Source: Myxococcus stipitatus
GTDB lineage: Bacteria > Myxococcota > Myxococcia > Myxococcales > Myxococcaceae
DNA: 64,000 nucleotides
Direction of reading: 5' to 3'
Assembly (NCBI RefSeq): GCF_038561935.1
Contig: NZ_CP102770.1
Span: 4,650,001-4,714,000 of the forward strand
The notes beneath the pieces are model-generated. The model was given only the letters and a program-made list of their open reading frames with translations. It searched no databases and had not been told where the DNA came from. Positions 27,631-36,235 of this stretch are shown here, piece by piece. A program made the translations under genes and the position numbers. How positions within the stretch are numbered: position 1 is the first letter of the stretch; each line of letters opens with the position of its first letter.

Positions 27631-29025
27631 ATGGCCAAGCCCAAGTCCGGGGCCAAGAAGGCGACTCCCGTTGGCAAGACTGGCGCGAAGCCCGCCGCGA
27701 AGAAGGACAAATCCTCTCGGCTGGACCTGATCAAGAACGCGTCCAAGCGAGTCGCCACCACGACGACGAAGGTGGGGAAGGCGGCTGGGGACGCGCCGGC
27801 CAAGGGCTCCAAGTCCGCCGCGAAGAAGGCGGCGCCGGAGGTCGAGCCGCCGAAGGAGAAGGTCTCGGAGAAGGTTTCCACCAAGAAATCGGCCGCGAAG
27901 GCGGCTCCCGCCGCGAAGTCCGCGACGGCGAAGGCGGCTCCCGCGGCGAAGGCCGCGACCGGGGCGAAGGCCTCGTCGGGCAAGAGCGGCTCGAAGGCCG
28001 CCGCCGCGCCGGCGGTCCCCGCGGTGGAGAAGCCGCGTCCGCGCGCCACCAAGCTTCCGCCTCCGGGCGAGCCGCTCACGAAGCGGGAGATGGAGCAACT
28101 GCTCACCGCCGGCGAGGGCCGCGGCGTGATGGGCGAGGGCAGCCTCAAGGGCCGCCTCGTCGTCCTCAACGAGATGCCCAACCTGGTGGTGGTGGGGCGT
28201 GACAAGCGCGAGCTCACCTTCTTGCTCCAGGGGCCGGATCAGGAGGTCCTCCCGGCCTACGTGAACCACAAGGTCTCCGTCAGCGGGATGATCCGCAAGA
28301 CGACCAACCACGGCGGCGTGGTGGACGTGCGCAAGTACTCCGCCAAGAAGCCGGAGGCGGAGGTCGTTGAGGCGCCCCCTGCCGACACCGAGCCGAGGCT
28401 GCGCTACCTGTCGCCTGGCGAGGTCTCGATGGTGACGGCGGCGGGCATGGGCGCGGGCATCAAGGGCTTCGCCGCGGTGCGCGGCAACCTGGAGATGACG
28501 GGCGAGGAGTTCGTGCTCGTCGTGTCCAACGGCGGAACGCGGCAGCAGGTGTCGTTCATCATTGACGGCAAGGCAGCCTCCAAGGGCCTGCGCAAGAACG
28601 TGGGCCACACGCTGCAGGTCATGGGCGTGGTGGACAAGACGTCCGGCTGGGGCGGTCGCATCTCCGCGGAGAACGTGGAGCCTCGGCCGTCGGAGGCCCG
28701 CGCGGTGTCTCGCGACGAGATGGAGCTGGTCCACATCGAGGGCGAGGTGCCCACGTCCGTGGATGTGAAGCTCAACCACGGCCTCACCGTGCGCCTGCCG
28801 GAGCAGCCGGGGTATACCTGGGCCATCGAGCCCACCGTGGCCAAGCGCGTCGGTCTGCGCGAGGCCAACTTCGAGCCGGGTCCCAATGGTGGCCCCGCCA
28901 CTCGAGAGTTCTTCTTCACCCCCCGAAACCCGGGGACATTCGAGGTGGAGTTCTTCCTGGCCAAGGCGCTCGCGCCGGGCCTGGTTGACCGCTCCTTCAA
29001 AATCAACGTCACGGTCAAGCCTTGA
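27631..29025 (+). CDS. Protein with histone-H1-like N-terminus and chagasin-like C-terminal domain
   Basis: A 464-residue protein in three parts. Residues 1 to about 145 are rich in Lys, Ala, Pro and Ser with repeats of the KAAPAAK type, like histone H1 tails, and should bind nucleic acid or be disordered. Residues about 150-360 form two beta-rich modules of similar pattern (KGRLVVLNEMPNLVVVG and FAAVRGNLEMTGEEFVLVV) that I do not recognise. The last 95 residues resemble the I42/chagasin family of cysteine-protease inhibitors, with PGYTWAI, a GPNGGP loop and a TPRNPGTFEVEFF strand. No signal peptide is visible, so it is probably cytoplasmic. A good promoter precedes it and rnr follows. Confidence 0.75.
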   Translation: MAKPKSGAKKATPVGKTGAKPAAKKDKSSRLDLIKNASKRVATTTTKVGKAAGDAPAKGSKSAAKKAAPEVEPPKEKVSEKVSTKKSAAKAAPAAKSATAKAAPAAKAATGAKASSGKSGSKAAAAPAVPAVEKPRPRATKLPPPGEPLTKREMEQLLTAGEGRGVMGEGSLKGRLVVLNEMPNLVVVGRDKRELTFLLQGPDQEVLPAYVNHKVSVSGMIRKTTNHGGVVDVRKYSAKKPEAEVVEAPPADTEPRLRYLSPGEVSMVTAAGMGAGIKGFAAVRGNLEMTGEEFVLVVSNGGTRQQVSFIIDGKAASKGLRKNVGHTLQVMGVVDKTSGWGGRISAENVEPRPSEARAVSRDEMELVHIEGEVPTSVDVKLNHGLTVRLPEQPGYTWAIEPTVAKRVGLREANFEPGPNGGPATREFFFTPRNPGTFEVEFFLAKALAPGLVDRSFKINVTVKP

Positions 29026-29029
29026 ACAA

Positions 29030-29057
29030 TGCTTCCCGGAGAGGACTCCGGGAAGCA
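29030..29057 (+). terminator. Strong hairpin between the chagasin-like gene and rnr
   Basis: TGCTTCCCGGAG (29030-29041) pairs with CTCCGGGAAGCA (29046-29057): twelve perfect base pairs with the tetraloop AGGA, five bases after the stop codon. There is no T-run. Confidence 0.65.
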
Positions 29058-29132
29058 GTCGGTCGCCGGGGGGTTCCCGCCCGGCCGCTTCGGGCTTACC
29101 CGTTCCCGTAGCGGCCTGGCCGCAACCCCACC

Positions 29133-32100
29133 GTGAGCATCAATTCCGACCTTCTTCAGCAGATTCTCTCCGACGCAGATCACCCGCTGGGCATCAAGGA
29201 GCTCCTGCGACTCGCGGGCTTGCACCCTGGCCAGCAGACCGAGCTCAAGCGCACGCTTCGTGAGCTGGTGCGCGACGGTCGCATCGTCAAGGAGGGCAAG
29301 CGCTTTCTTCGCCCTCAACCCCGGCGGGAGGGGGGAGCCCCTGCTCCCTCGCCCCAGTCGGCCCCCACCAAGGCTCCGCGCTTCGGTGGCACCTCCTTCG
29401 AGCGGAGCCGTGGCCACTTCCCGGGACGCGGCAAGGCTCCCGAGGCACGGGGCGGCCGTGGTTTCGACCCGGGTCGCTCGGGTGGCGCGGGCTCCAGGCG
29501 CCGCGACGAGTGGCGTGAGCGCCCCGGGCAGCAGCGGGGTGGACGCGGCGGCTTCGTCGACGCGCGTGACACGGTGGAGGGCATCCTCCACGTCCATCGC
29601 GATGGCTTCGGCTTCGTGCATCCGGTGTCGGGGGAAGGGGAGAACATCTTCCTGCCGCCCGGAGAGGCCCAGCGGGCGCTCGACAATGACCGGGTGGTCG
29701 TCTCCGTCTCGGGTCGTCCAGGACGCTACGAAGGGCGGCTCCTGCGCGTCGTCGACCGCCGCCGCGAGCTGGCGGTGGGTGTCTATACGCCGCACCGGCA
29801 CTACGCGTTGGTGATTCCCACGGACACGAGTCTGCCGGGTCCCATTCGCGTGCCCTACACGCAGATGGTGCAGGAGGGCGACCTGGTGAAGGTGCGCCTT
29901 GGCGTCGGCGCGGACCTGCTCGACCCGGGCAAGGACCTCTATGGCGAGGTGGCGGGTTCGCTCGGCAAGCCGGGCACGCCCAGCGCGGAGGTGCTCGGGA
30001 TTGCCTTCTCGCAGGGCTTCTCGGATGAGTTCCCGCCAGAGGTGATGGACGAGGCGGACCGCTACGCCGTGAAGGTGTCGGACGAGGAGGCTCGCGGGGA
30101 GCAGCGCAAGGACCTGCGGTCGATGCCGCTCGTCACCATCGACGGCGAGGACGCGCGCGACTTCGACGACGCGGTCTACGTCGAGGAGCAGGGGAGCGGG
30201 TGGCGGTTGGTGGTGGCCATCGCGGATGTGACGCACTACGTGCGGGAGCGCAGCGCGCTCGACGCCGAGGCCCTGCGTCGCGCCACGTCCGTGTACCTGC
30301 CGGACCGCGTGCTGCCCATGCTTCCGGAGCGACTGAGCAACGGAATCTGCTCGCTGCGTCCGGACGAGGACCGGCTGTGCATGGTCGCGGACATGACATT
30401 CGACGCCCAGGGACAGCGGCGGGGGTACACGCTCTATCCGGCGGTGATGCGCAGTGTCGCCCGGTGCACGTACAACGAGGTGCAGGACGTCCTCGCGGGC
30501 AAGGACGTGCCGCATCGGAATGAGTTCAAGCCGCACTTCGAGCGGATGATGTCCCTGGCGCGTGCGCTGATGAAGATGCGCAAGGAGCGCGGCGCCATCG
30601 ACTTCGATCTGCCCGAGCACAAGGTGGTGCTGGGCAAGGACGGCCTGCCCGAGCGCATGGACAAGCGCGAGCGCAAGGACAGCCACCGGCTCATCGAGGA
30701 GTGCATGCTCGCCGCCAACGAGGCGGTGGCTCGCTTCTTCCAGGACGAGGGCCTGCCGACGGTGTACCGGTTCCACGGTGAGCCGGACCCGGAGAAGCTG
30801 GCGACCTTCGCGGCCCTGGCGCAGGCGTATGGCTTCAAGCTGACGTTCGAGGATGGCGTGTCGTCGAAGGAGCTGGACGCGTTCATCAGTCAGCTCTCGG
30901 GACATCCGGAGCAGCGGGCCCTGAACCAGCTCCTGCTGCGCTCGATGATGCAGGCGGTGTACACGTCCTCGAAGGTGGGGCACTACGGGCTCGCGGCCGA
31001 GCACTACCTGCACTTCACCTCGCCCATCCGGCGCTACCCGGACCTGCTGGTGCACCGGTTGTTGAAGGCGCACTGGGCGCGGCAGGGGCGCAAGCCTTCC
31101 GTGGCGATGCTGGAGCGGGAGGAGGAGCGGCTCGAGGACATGGCGATGCAGTGCTCGGAGCGCGAGCGCGCCGCCATGCAGGTCGAGCGGGAGGTGGTGT
31201 CCTTCTACGCGGCGCTGATGATGAAGGCGCGGGTCGGTGAGGAGTTCGCCGCGACGGTGGCGGCCATCACGGACTTCGGCTTCTTCATCGAGCTCGACGT
31301 CGAGCACGTCGAGGGGCTGGTGAAGGCGGAGACGCTCGGGCCCGGCTCGAAGCTGGACAAGCAGACGCACGCGTTGGTGTACCCGAACGGGCGTCGCGTG
31401 CGCGTGGGGCAGAAGCTGCGGGTGCGGTTGCTGTCGGCGAACCCGACGGCGCGGAAGATCGACTTCGAGGCGCTCCAGTTCGACGGCGAGGCCCCTCTGG
31501 CGCGTCGCGAGGGTGGGGCGCACGTCCGCCGCCGGCAGGATTGGCGGGAGGACGCGGCGGCGCACGGCAAGCAGCGCGCGGGCAGGCCTGGGCGTGGGGA
31601 GCGGGAGGCGGCGAAGAAGGAAGGGCCGGTGCGCACGTGGGCCGCGCGCGAGGAGCCGTCGCGTCCGCGCGGGCGCTTCGTGCGCGAGGGACGACGCGAG
31701 GAGTCCGCTCCGCAACAGCGAGGTAGTGGCGGCGAGTTCAAGCAGGCGTGGTCCGGGGACAAGTCGGCGAAGCCGAACCGGGAGCACGGGGGAGCGCGGC
31801 CGACGGCGGAGGCGCATGGGCCGAAGCGGCGCATGTTCATCCGTCCGGAGCCGAGTCCGAGTGTGGAGGCGAGCGAGGTGCCTGCGCCGGTGCAGGCGTC
31901 GCACGACTTCTCCGCGCCCACGGCCTGGCAGGAGCCTGTGGGCGGTGAGGGCACGGGGTCGTCACCGCATCCCGGGTTTGATCGGCTGCGTGCGTTGGCC
32001 GCGCAGAGTCCGCAGGGCGGGAAGGGGAGCCGAGGCGCGCCTCCGCGTCCTGGGTTCGGAGGGAAGCCGCCGTCGAAGCTCACTCCGCCAAAGCCGAGGG

Positions 32101-32657
32101 AGGAGCAGGAGGCTGAGTACGCACCGGAGTCGTGGCAGCCGTCCGTGCGAGCAGAGCCTCCAGCGAAGCCGCCGGTCCGCGAGCAGGAGGCGACGGTTCG
32201 TCCCGCGGAGGCTGCTGCGCCGAGGACGCCGGAGCGCGTGACGAGTCCGCCGTCGGTCGAAGTGGCGGAGTCCGTGGCAAGTCGCGAGGCGCCGGCCGCG
32301 CCCGTCACCGAGACGACACACGCCAGCCCCGCGGAGCAGGAGGCGAAGGTGCCTCGCGCGAAGGCGAAGCGTGCTGCTCCGGCGAAGAAGCCCGCAGCGC
32401 GGAAGACCGTGGTGAAGAAGGCCAAGGCCTCGAAGGCAGCTCCCGAGAAGAAGAAGGCCACGCCCACCAAGAAGTCGGTGCCCGTGAAGCCTTCCAAGAA
32501 GGCCAAGACGGCGGTCGCTCAGGGCAAGAAGCCCAAGGCGAAGCCGGCCAAGGCCGCAGCGCCTCGGAGTGAGAAGAGGCCTACGGCGAAGGTCACCAAG
32601 ACTCGTGCGACAGGAGCCAAGGCTCGCGGCTCGAAACCGACGGCGCGAAAGCGCTGA
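29133..32657 (+). CDS. rnr: Ribonuclease R with extended basic C-terminal tail
   Basis: Processive 3'-to-5' exoribonuclease of 1174 residues, about 350-400 longer than most RNase R. Domains in order: winged-helix N-terminus (about 1-60), a basic Gly/Arg/Pro-rich insert (about 65-145), cold-shock domains (about 147-300), the RNB catalytic domain with its four-Asp motif DGEDARDFDDAV (from 337), and an S1 domain (about 695-785). From about 785 to the end is a low-complexity tail, first Arg/Gly/Pro/Glu-rich and then KK/KAAP repeats ending in TARKR. The GTG start at 29133 gives a clean winged-helix opening (SINSDLLQQILSDADHPLG). The first 87-bp hairpin repeat starts ten bases after the stop. Confidence 0.92.
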   Translation: MSINSDLLQQILSDADHPLGIKELLRLAGLHPGQQTELKRTLRELVRDGRIVKEGKRFLRPQPRREGGAPAPSPQSAPTKAPRFGGTSFERSRGHFPGRGKAPEARGGRGFDPGRSGGAGSRRRDEWRERPGQQRGGRGGFVDARDTVEGILHVHRDGFGFVHPVSGEGENIFLPPGEAQRALDNDRVVVSVSGRPGRYEGRLLRVVDRRRELAVGVYTPHRHYALVIPTDTSLPGPIRVPYTQMVQEGDLVKVRLGVGADLLDPGKDLYGEVAGSLGKPGTPSAEVLGIAFSQGFSDEFPPEVMDEADRYAVKVSDEEARGEQRKDLRSMPLVTIDGEDARDFDDAVYVEEQGSGWRLVVAIADVTHYVRERSALDAEALRRATSVYLPDRVLPMLPERLSNGICSLRPDEDRLCMVADMTFDAQGQRRGYTLYPAVMRSVARCTYNEVQDVLAGKDVPHRNEFKPHFERMMSLARALMKMRKERGAIDFDLPEHKVVLGKDGLPERMDKRERKDSHRLIEECMLAANEAVARFFQDEGLPTVYRFHGEPDPEKLATFAALAQAYGFKLTFEDGVSSKELDAFISQLSGHPEQRALNQLLLRSMMQAVYTSSKVGHYGLAAEHYLHFTSPIRRYPDLLVHRLLKAHWARQGRKPSVAMLEREEERLEDMAMQCSERERAAMQVEREVVSFYAALMMKARVGEEFAATVAAITDFGFFIELDVEHVEGLVKAETLGPGSKLDKQTHALVYPNGRRVRVGQKLRVRLLSANPTARKIDFEALQFDGEAPLARREGGAHVRRRQDWREDAAAHGKQRAGRPGRGEREAAKKEGPVRTWAAREEPSRPRGRFVREGRREESAPQQRGSGGEFKQAWSGDKSAKPNREHGGARPTAEAHGPKRRMFIRPEPSPSVEASEVPAPVQASHDFSAPTAWQEPVGGEGTGSSPHPGFDRLRALAAQSPQGGKGSRGAPPRPGFGGKPPSKLTPPKPREEQEAEYAPESWQPSVRAEPPAKPPVREQEATVRPAEAAAPRTPERVTSPPSVEVAESVASREAPAAPVTETTHASPAEQEAKVPRAKAKRAAPAKKPAARKTVVKKAKASKAAPEKKKATPTKKSVPVKPSKKAKTAVAQGKKPKAKPAKAAAPRSEKRPTAKVTKTRATGAKARGSKPTARKR

Positions 32658-32666
32658 TGGGAGTGC

Positions 32667-33015
32667 GGCCCCCTCAACGACGTAGGTGAGGGGGCCGTCA
32701 GCGCGACGCGGAGCCGCGCGTGTGGCGCAATCGGCGAGACTCGCGTGATGCTCGGTTCCCTCAACGACGTAGGTGAGGGGCCGTCAGCGCGAGACGCGGA
32801 GCCGCGCGCGTGGAGCAATTGGCGAGACTCGCGTGATGCCCGGTCCCTCAACGACGTAGGTGAGGGGATCTTCACCGCAGGACACCGCGCCACGCGTGCG
32901 GCGCAGTCCTCGAGACTCGCGTGATGTCCGGTCTCCCCAGAGAGGTACGTGAGGGGACCATCGACGCCCGATGCTGTTTCGTGTGAGCGGCGCCACGGCT
33001 TCACGAGACGTGTCA
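32667..33015 (+). repeat. Tandem 87-89 bp hairpin repeat array
   Basis: About four head-to-tail copies of a unit that begins with a hairpin core CCCTCA-loop-TGAGGG. The core CCCTCAACGACGTAGGTGAG is identical in copies 1 (32671), 2 (32758) and 3 (32845), spaced 87 bases apart, and decayed in copy 4 (about 32934-32957). A second conserved block, CGAGACTCGCGTGATG, recurs at 32735, 32823 and 32911. In copy 1 the stem extends to ten base pairs (32667-32676 with 32687-32696) and may end rnr transcription. I find no convincing gene between 32658 and 33160. Confidence 0.85.
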
Positions 33016-33160
33016 ATGGAGTGCGTCATGCTGAGTCATGGCCCACCTGCGGCTGGCGTCACGTGGGCTCGCCCAGGGCGACGTCCTCGTCCATTCCTCT
33101 GTTTCACCGCGACGTCTCGCCTGGCGCTATAACGCTCCCGGTTCATTTCGAGGAGAGCAC

Positions 33161-33379
33161 TTGGGAATCATTCGACTCGTGGGAGTGATGCTCGCGGTCG
33201 CGGGCGGCGTGGTGCTGTGGACCGGGCTCAATGCCCGTGAGTCTCTGACCGAGCGCGCGAGCCACGCCCTGACTGGCAAGTACACCGAGAACACCACGAT
33301 GCACCTCGCGGGCGGTGGAGCCGCACTCGCAGGTGGCATCCTCCTCGTGCTCTTCGGCGGCTCGCGCAAGCGGCGCTAG
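33161..33379 (+). CDS. DUF3185-family small membrane protein
   Basis: A 72-residue protein with two hydrophobic segments (about 4-20 and 48-64) around a polar loop ESLTERASHALTGKYTENTT, the layout of the DUF3185 family, whose role is unknown. It ends in basic residues RKRR. I use TTG 33161 because AGGAGAG lies just before it and family similarity begins there; the frame runs upstream to an ATG at 33038 but those residues do not look real. Convergent with the aquaporin gene. Confidence 0.75.
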   Translation: MGIIRLVGVMLAVAGGVVLWTGLNARESLTERASHALTGKYTENTTMHLAGGGAALAGGILLVLFGGSRKRR

Positions 33380-33404
33380 CCACTCGCACGCCGTCCCGAC
33401 ACCT

Positions 33405-34469
33405 TCACGCCGTAGGGCCAGGGGCCTCGTGAGCGGGGTCTCCGACGACGCGCAGTCGCGACCAGCCTCGCGTCCGCAGCAGTCGCTGGGTGTGCTCCCG
33501 GAGCGACGCTTGAAGTCGCCCCTCGCCATCCGCCCCCACGCCCAGCTTCCACACCGCCCCGTCCCCCCTCGGCTCCAGCTCGCCCTCCAACACCAGCCGA
33601 ACGACGAGCGGAGGCGGCTCATGCGGGTCCACCTCGCACAGCGCTCCCTCCACCGTCCCCCGTGCGAATTCCGGCGCGGCCAGGCTGTTGAAGACCTCCG
33701 CGGCCTTCTCCGCCACCGTGGGCTTCGAGCTCTGGAAGATGACCCTCCACCTCCGATGGGTGGCCTCCTGGGTGGACGGAGTCATCAGCCAGCGGAACAG
33801 GGCCATCGCCAGCGCCGCGCCGAGAATCTGCGCCGCGACGAACGACTCCACGTCGAGCGGATGCAGCGCACTCGTCCGGGTGCTCACCGCACGGGCCAGG
33901 ATGAGCGCCGGGTTCGCGAGTGAGCGCGAGTCCGTGAACCACACCGTCGCCGCGACATAGCCCGCGACCACCAGGTGCGTCGCGGACGGCCGGACCCGCA
34001 CGCACCCGCGCACCACGACCAACAACCCGAACGTCGCGACCAGCTCCGAGATGAACTGCGCCGAGCTCGCCGCCGGCGTCCGAGTCGCGATGAGCAGCGG
34101 CTCACCACACATCAGGTGCGCGACCCACCGGCCCGCGAGCCCACCTCCGAGCTGCGCGAGCACATACCGGGGCACGTCCCGCCACGGCGTCCCGCCCTCG
34201 AGGGCATCCGCGAAGGTCAGTGCGGGATTGAAGTGTGCACCCGACAACGGCTGCAGCACCAACGTGAGGCAGGCCAGCACGACACCCGCGGCCAGCGACA
34301 TGAAGAGCCGCCCATCCGTGGCGCTCACGCCCAGGTGCTCGGCGCCGTGGTGCGCGCCTTCCAATGCGACCACCAGCAGGCCACAACCGAGAGCCTCCAC
34401 CGCGAGGCGCCGAGGCCGGTTCAGGGCCCCCGCCTCGACGGGTGTCGTGGATGGATGTGCGCTCAGCAT
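33405..34469 (-). CDS. Aquaporin-family channel with ArsC-like C-terminal extension
   Basis: A 354-residue protein. The first about 235 residues are a six-helix MIP/aquaporin channel with both half-helix motifs, SGAHFNPALTF and RSLANPALILARAV; the second resembles AqpS-type channels linked to arsenite. The remaining about 115 residues are soluble. They begin VIFQSSKPTVAEKAAEVFNSLAAPEFA, which follows the pattern of the low-molecular-weight phosphatase/ArsC fold but lacks its catalytic C-x5-R loop. Typical aquaporins are about 230-280 residues. No other arsenic gene is nearby, so an arsenic role is speculative. Confidence 0.75.
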   Translation of the reverse strand: MLSAHPSTTPVEAGALNRPRRLAVEALGCGLLVVALEGAHHGAEHLGVSATDGRLFMSLAAGVVLACLTLVLQPLSGAHFNPALTFADALEGGTPWRDVPRYVLAQLGGGLAGRWVAHLMCGEPLLIATRTPAASSAQFISELVATFGLLVVVRGCVRVRPSATHLVVAGYVAATVWFTDSRSLANPALILARAVSTRTSALHPLDVESFVAAQILGAALAMALFRWLMTPSTQEATHRRWRVIFQSSKPTVAEKAAEVFNSLAAPEFARGTVEGALCEVDPHEPPPLVVRLVLEGELEPRGDGAVWKLGVGADGEGRLQASLREHTQRLLRTRGWSRLRVVGDPAHEAPGPTA

Positions 34470-34551
34470 CGCATGCCCCTCCAGAGCGGCTCGCCCACCC
34501 TATGCCTCGGGGGCAGGGGCGTCAAAGCCAGCCCGCGAGGGCATGTGATGG

Positions 34552-35313
34552 TTACTCGAAGGTGAGCGTGGAGCCGCCCGAGAGGTCCCTTTCGAGGACC
34601 TCGGGGTGCCCGATGATCTGCAACCGGCCGCCCCCCGAGGCACTGACCCGAAGGGTCTGCGACACCCGCAGCACCACCTGCCCTCCGCCGCTCGTGTTCA
34701 GCGTCGCATCCCGAATGGCCAGCTCCCGCCCCGTCACCCGGCTCGCACCCGAGAGCGAGGCCTCCATCCTCGACACCACACCCTCCAGAATCACGTTGGA
34801 GCTTCCGCTGAGCGATACCTCCAGCGACTCGGACCGCAGCCCTCGGATGCGAATCTGTCCGCCGCCACTCGAGGACAGCTCGAAGACCTCCGCATCCACC
34901 GTGCCGCTGACGTCCACGAGCGCGCCACCTCCCGAGCGCTCGAGGGCCTCCAGGCTCGGCACCACGATGTCCACCCGAAGCGGGTTGGGGGAGTCCCAGC
35001 TGTCAATCTCGTGGTCCGGGAAGTGGACCTGGAGCCGCGAGCCCGAGTGCTCCGTGCGCATCAGCGCCACGAGGTTGTCATCACCCACCAGGCGCACAGA
35101 CTGGGGCTTGTCCGGGTCCACCTCGATGTACGCGCCGATTCCATCTTCGATCGCGAGCCGGGTGAAGGCGGGCGTCGTCCGCTCCTCCTCGATCTGCCGA
35201 CCGCTGCCGCTGACATGCGGGCCCTGGCATCCCGCCACCGACGCGGCCAGCAACACGAGTCCAACCTGGGCCCCGATTCTCACGGTCTCTGTTCCCCATG
35301 TTCTCGGCTTCAT
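34552..35313 (-). CDS. DUF2807 (GIN domain) lipoprotein
   Basis: A 253-residue predicted lipoprotein: hydrophobic signal VRIGAQVGLVLLAASVAGC with the acceptor Cys about residue 29. The mature part is a beta-helix-like DUF2807 domain with regular repeats such as LERSGGGALVDVSG, LEVSLSGSSNVILEG and ATLNTSGGGQVVL, spaced about 20-25 residues. Members of this family are envelope proteins of unknown function, possibly adhesins. No operon partner. Confidence 0.85.
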   Translation of the reverse strand: MKPRTWGTETVRIGAQVGLVLLAASVAGCQGPHVSGSGRQIEEERTTPAFTRLAIEDGIGAYIEVDPDKPQSVRLVGDDNLVALMRTEHSGSRLQVHFPDHEIDSWDSPNPLRVDIVVPSLEALERSGGGALVDVSGTVDAEVFELSSSGGGQIRIRGLRSESLEVSLSGSSNVILEGVVSRMEASLSGASRVTGRELAIRDATLNTSGGGQVVLRVSQTLRVSASGGGRLQIIGHPEVLERDLSGGSTLTFE

Positions 35314-35383
35314 GTTCGCGCGAGGGGGAGAACACCGAGGGGGCCGGAGCGTGTCACCCGACCCCCGTCGATTTTCGTGACGC

Positions 35384-36235
35384 CTAGGCGTTCAGCGCCG
35401 CGCCATGGTGACGCAGGTGGTCCTCCATGAACGTGGAGATGAAGTAGTAGCCGTGGTCATAGCCCTCGTGGACGCGCAGCGTGAGCGGCTGTCCCGTGGC
35501 CGCGCAGGCCTCGCGAAGCAGCTCCGGCTTGAGCTGCTCCTGGAGGAACTTGTCCGCCGTCCCCTGGTCCACGAGCAGCGGCGGGAGGTGCGCCTTCGCC
35601 GAACGAATCAGCTCCGTGGCGTCGTAGGCGCGCCAGGCCGCCGTGTCCTCGCCCAGGTAGCCCTTGAACGCCTTGACTCCCCACGGCACCTGCATGGGCG
35701 CGGCGATGGGCGCGAAAGCCGACACGGAGCGATAGCGCCCCGGGTTCCGCAGCGCGCACACCAGCGCGCCGTGCCCGCCCATCGAGTGCCCGAAGATGCC
35801 CTCGCGATCTCCCCGGGCAGGGAAGTGCTCGGAGAGCAACGCGGGCAGCTCCCGAGTGACATAGGTGCCCATCCGGTACCGAGCGGACCACGGCGCCTGG
35901 GTGGCATCCAGGTAGAACCCCGCGCCGACGCCGAAGTCCCAGGAGGCCTCCTCTCCAGGGTAGCCCGCGCCGCGAGGGCTCGTGTCGGGCGCCACCAGCA
36001 TGACGCCCAGCTCCGCCGCCACGCGCTGCGCGCCCCCCTTCATGAGGAACGTCTCCTCCGTGCACGTGAGCCCGGCGAGGTAATACAGCACCGGCACCTC
36101 GCGCTCGCGGGCCTGCGGCGGGACGAAGACGCCGAAGCGCATCTCGCCACCGCAGGCCTCGGACACGTGCTTGTAGAAGCCCACGGTGCCATCGAAGCAC
36201 CGATGCTGGCTCAGCAACGTGGGAGCCACCGTCAT
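35384..36235 (-). CDS. fghA: S-formylglutathione hydrolase
   Basis: Serine esterase of 283 residues (esterase D family) that hydrolyses S-formylglutathione to formate and glutathione, the second step of formaldehyde detoxification. The nucleophile motif is GHSMGGHGAL, and the family block YYLAGLTCTEETF near the N-terminus is intact; the catalytic His is probably in the late EGYDHGYYF. It overlaps the upstream adhC gene by four bases (ATGA), so the two enzymes of the pathway are co-translated. Confidence 0.95.
   Translation of the reverse strand: MTVAPTLLSQHRCFDGTVGFYKHVSEACGGEMRFGVFVPPQAREREVPVLYYLAGLTCTEETFLMKGGAQRVAAELGVMLVAPDTSPRGAGYPGEEASWDFGVGAGFYLDATQAPWSARYRMGTYVTRELPALLSEHFPARGDREGIFGHSMGGHGALVCALRNPGRYRSVSAFAPIAAPMQVPWGVKAFKGYLGEDTAAWRAYDATELIRSAKAHLPPLLVDQGTADKFLQEQLKPELLREACAATGQPLTLRVHEGYDHGYYFISTFMEDHLRHHGAALNA

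Noticed and set aside
28404-31904. A 1166-residue open frame on the minus strand opposite rnr
   Set aside because: Antisense of rnr and the chagasin-like gene, with Arg/Leu/His-rich composition typical of shadow frames.
32667-33015. CRISPR array
   Set aside because: Unit length is 87-89 bases with both halves conserved and no alternation of short repeats with unique spacers; no cas genes nearby.
32519-33016. A 165-residue minus-strand frame across the hairpin repeats
   Set aside because: It overlaps the 3' end of rnr antisense, and its internal repeats simply follow the DNA repeat. No ribosome-binding site or family similarity.
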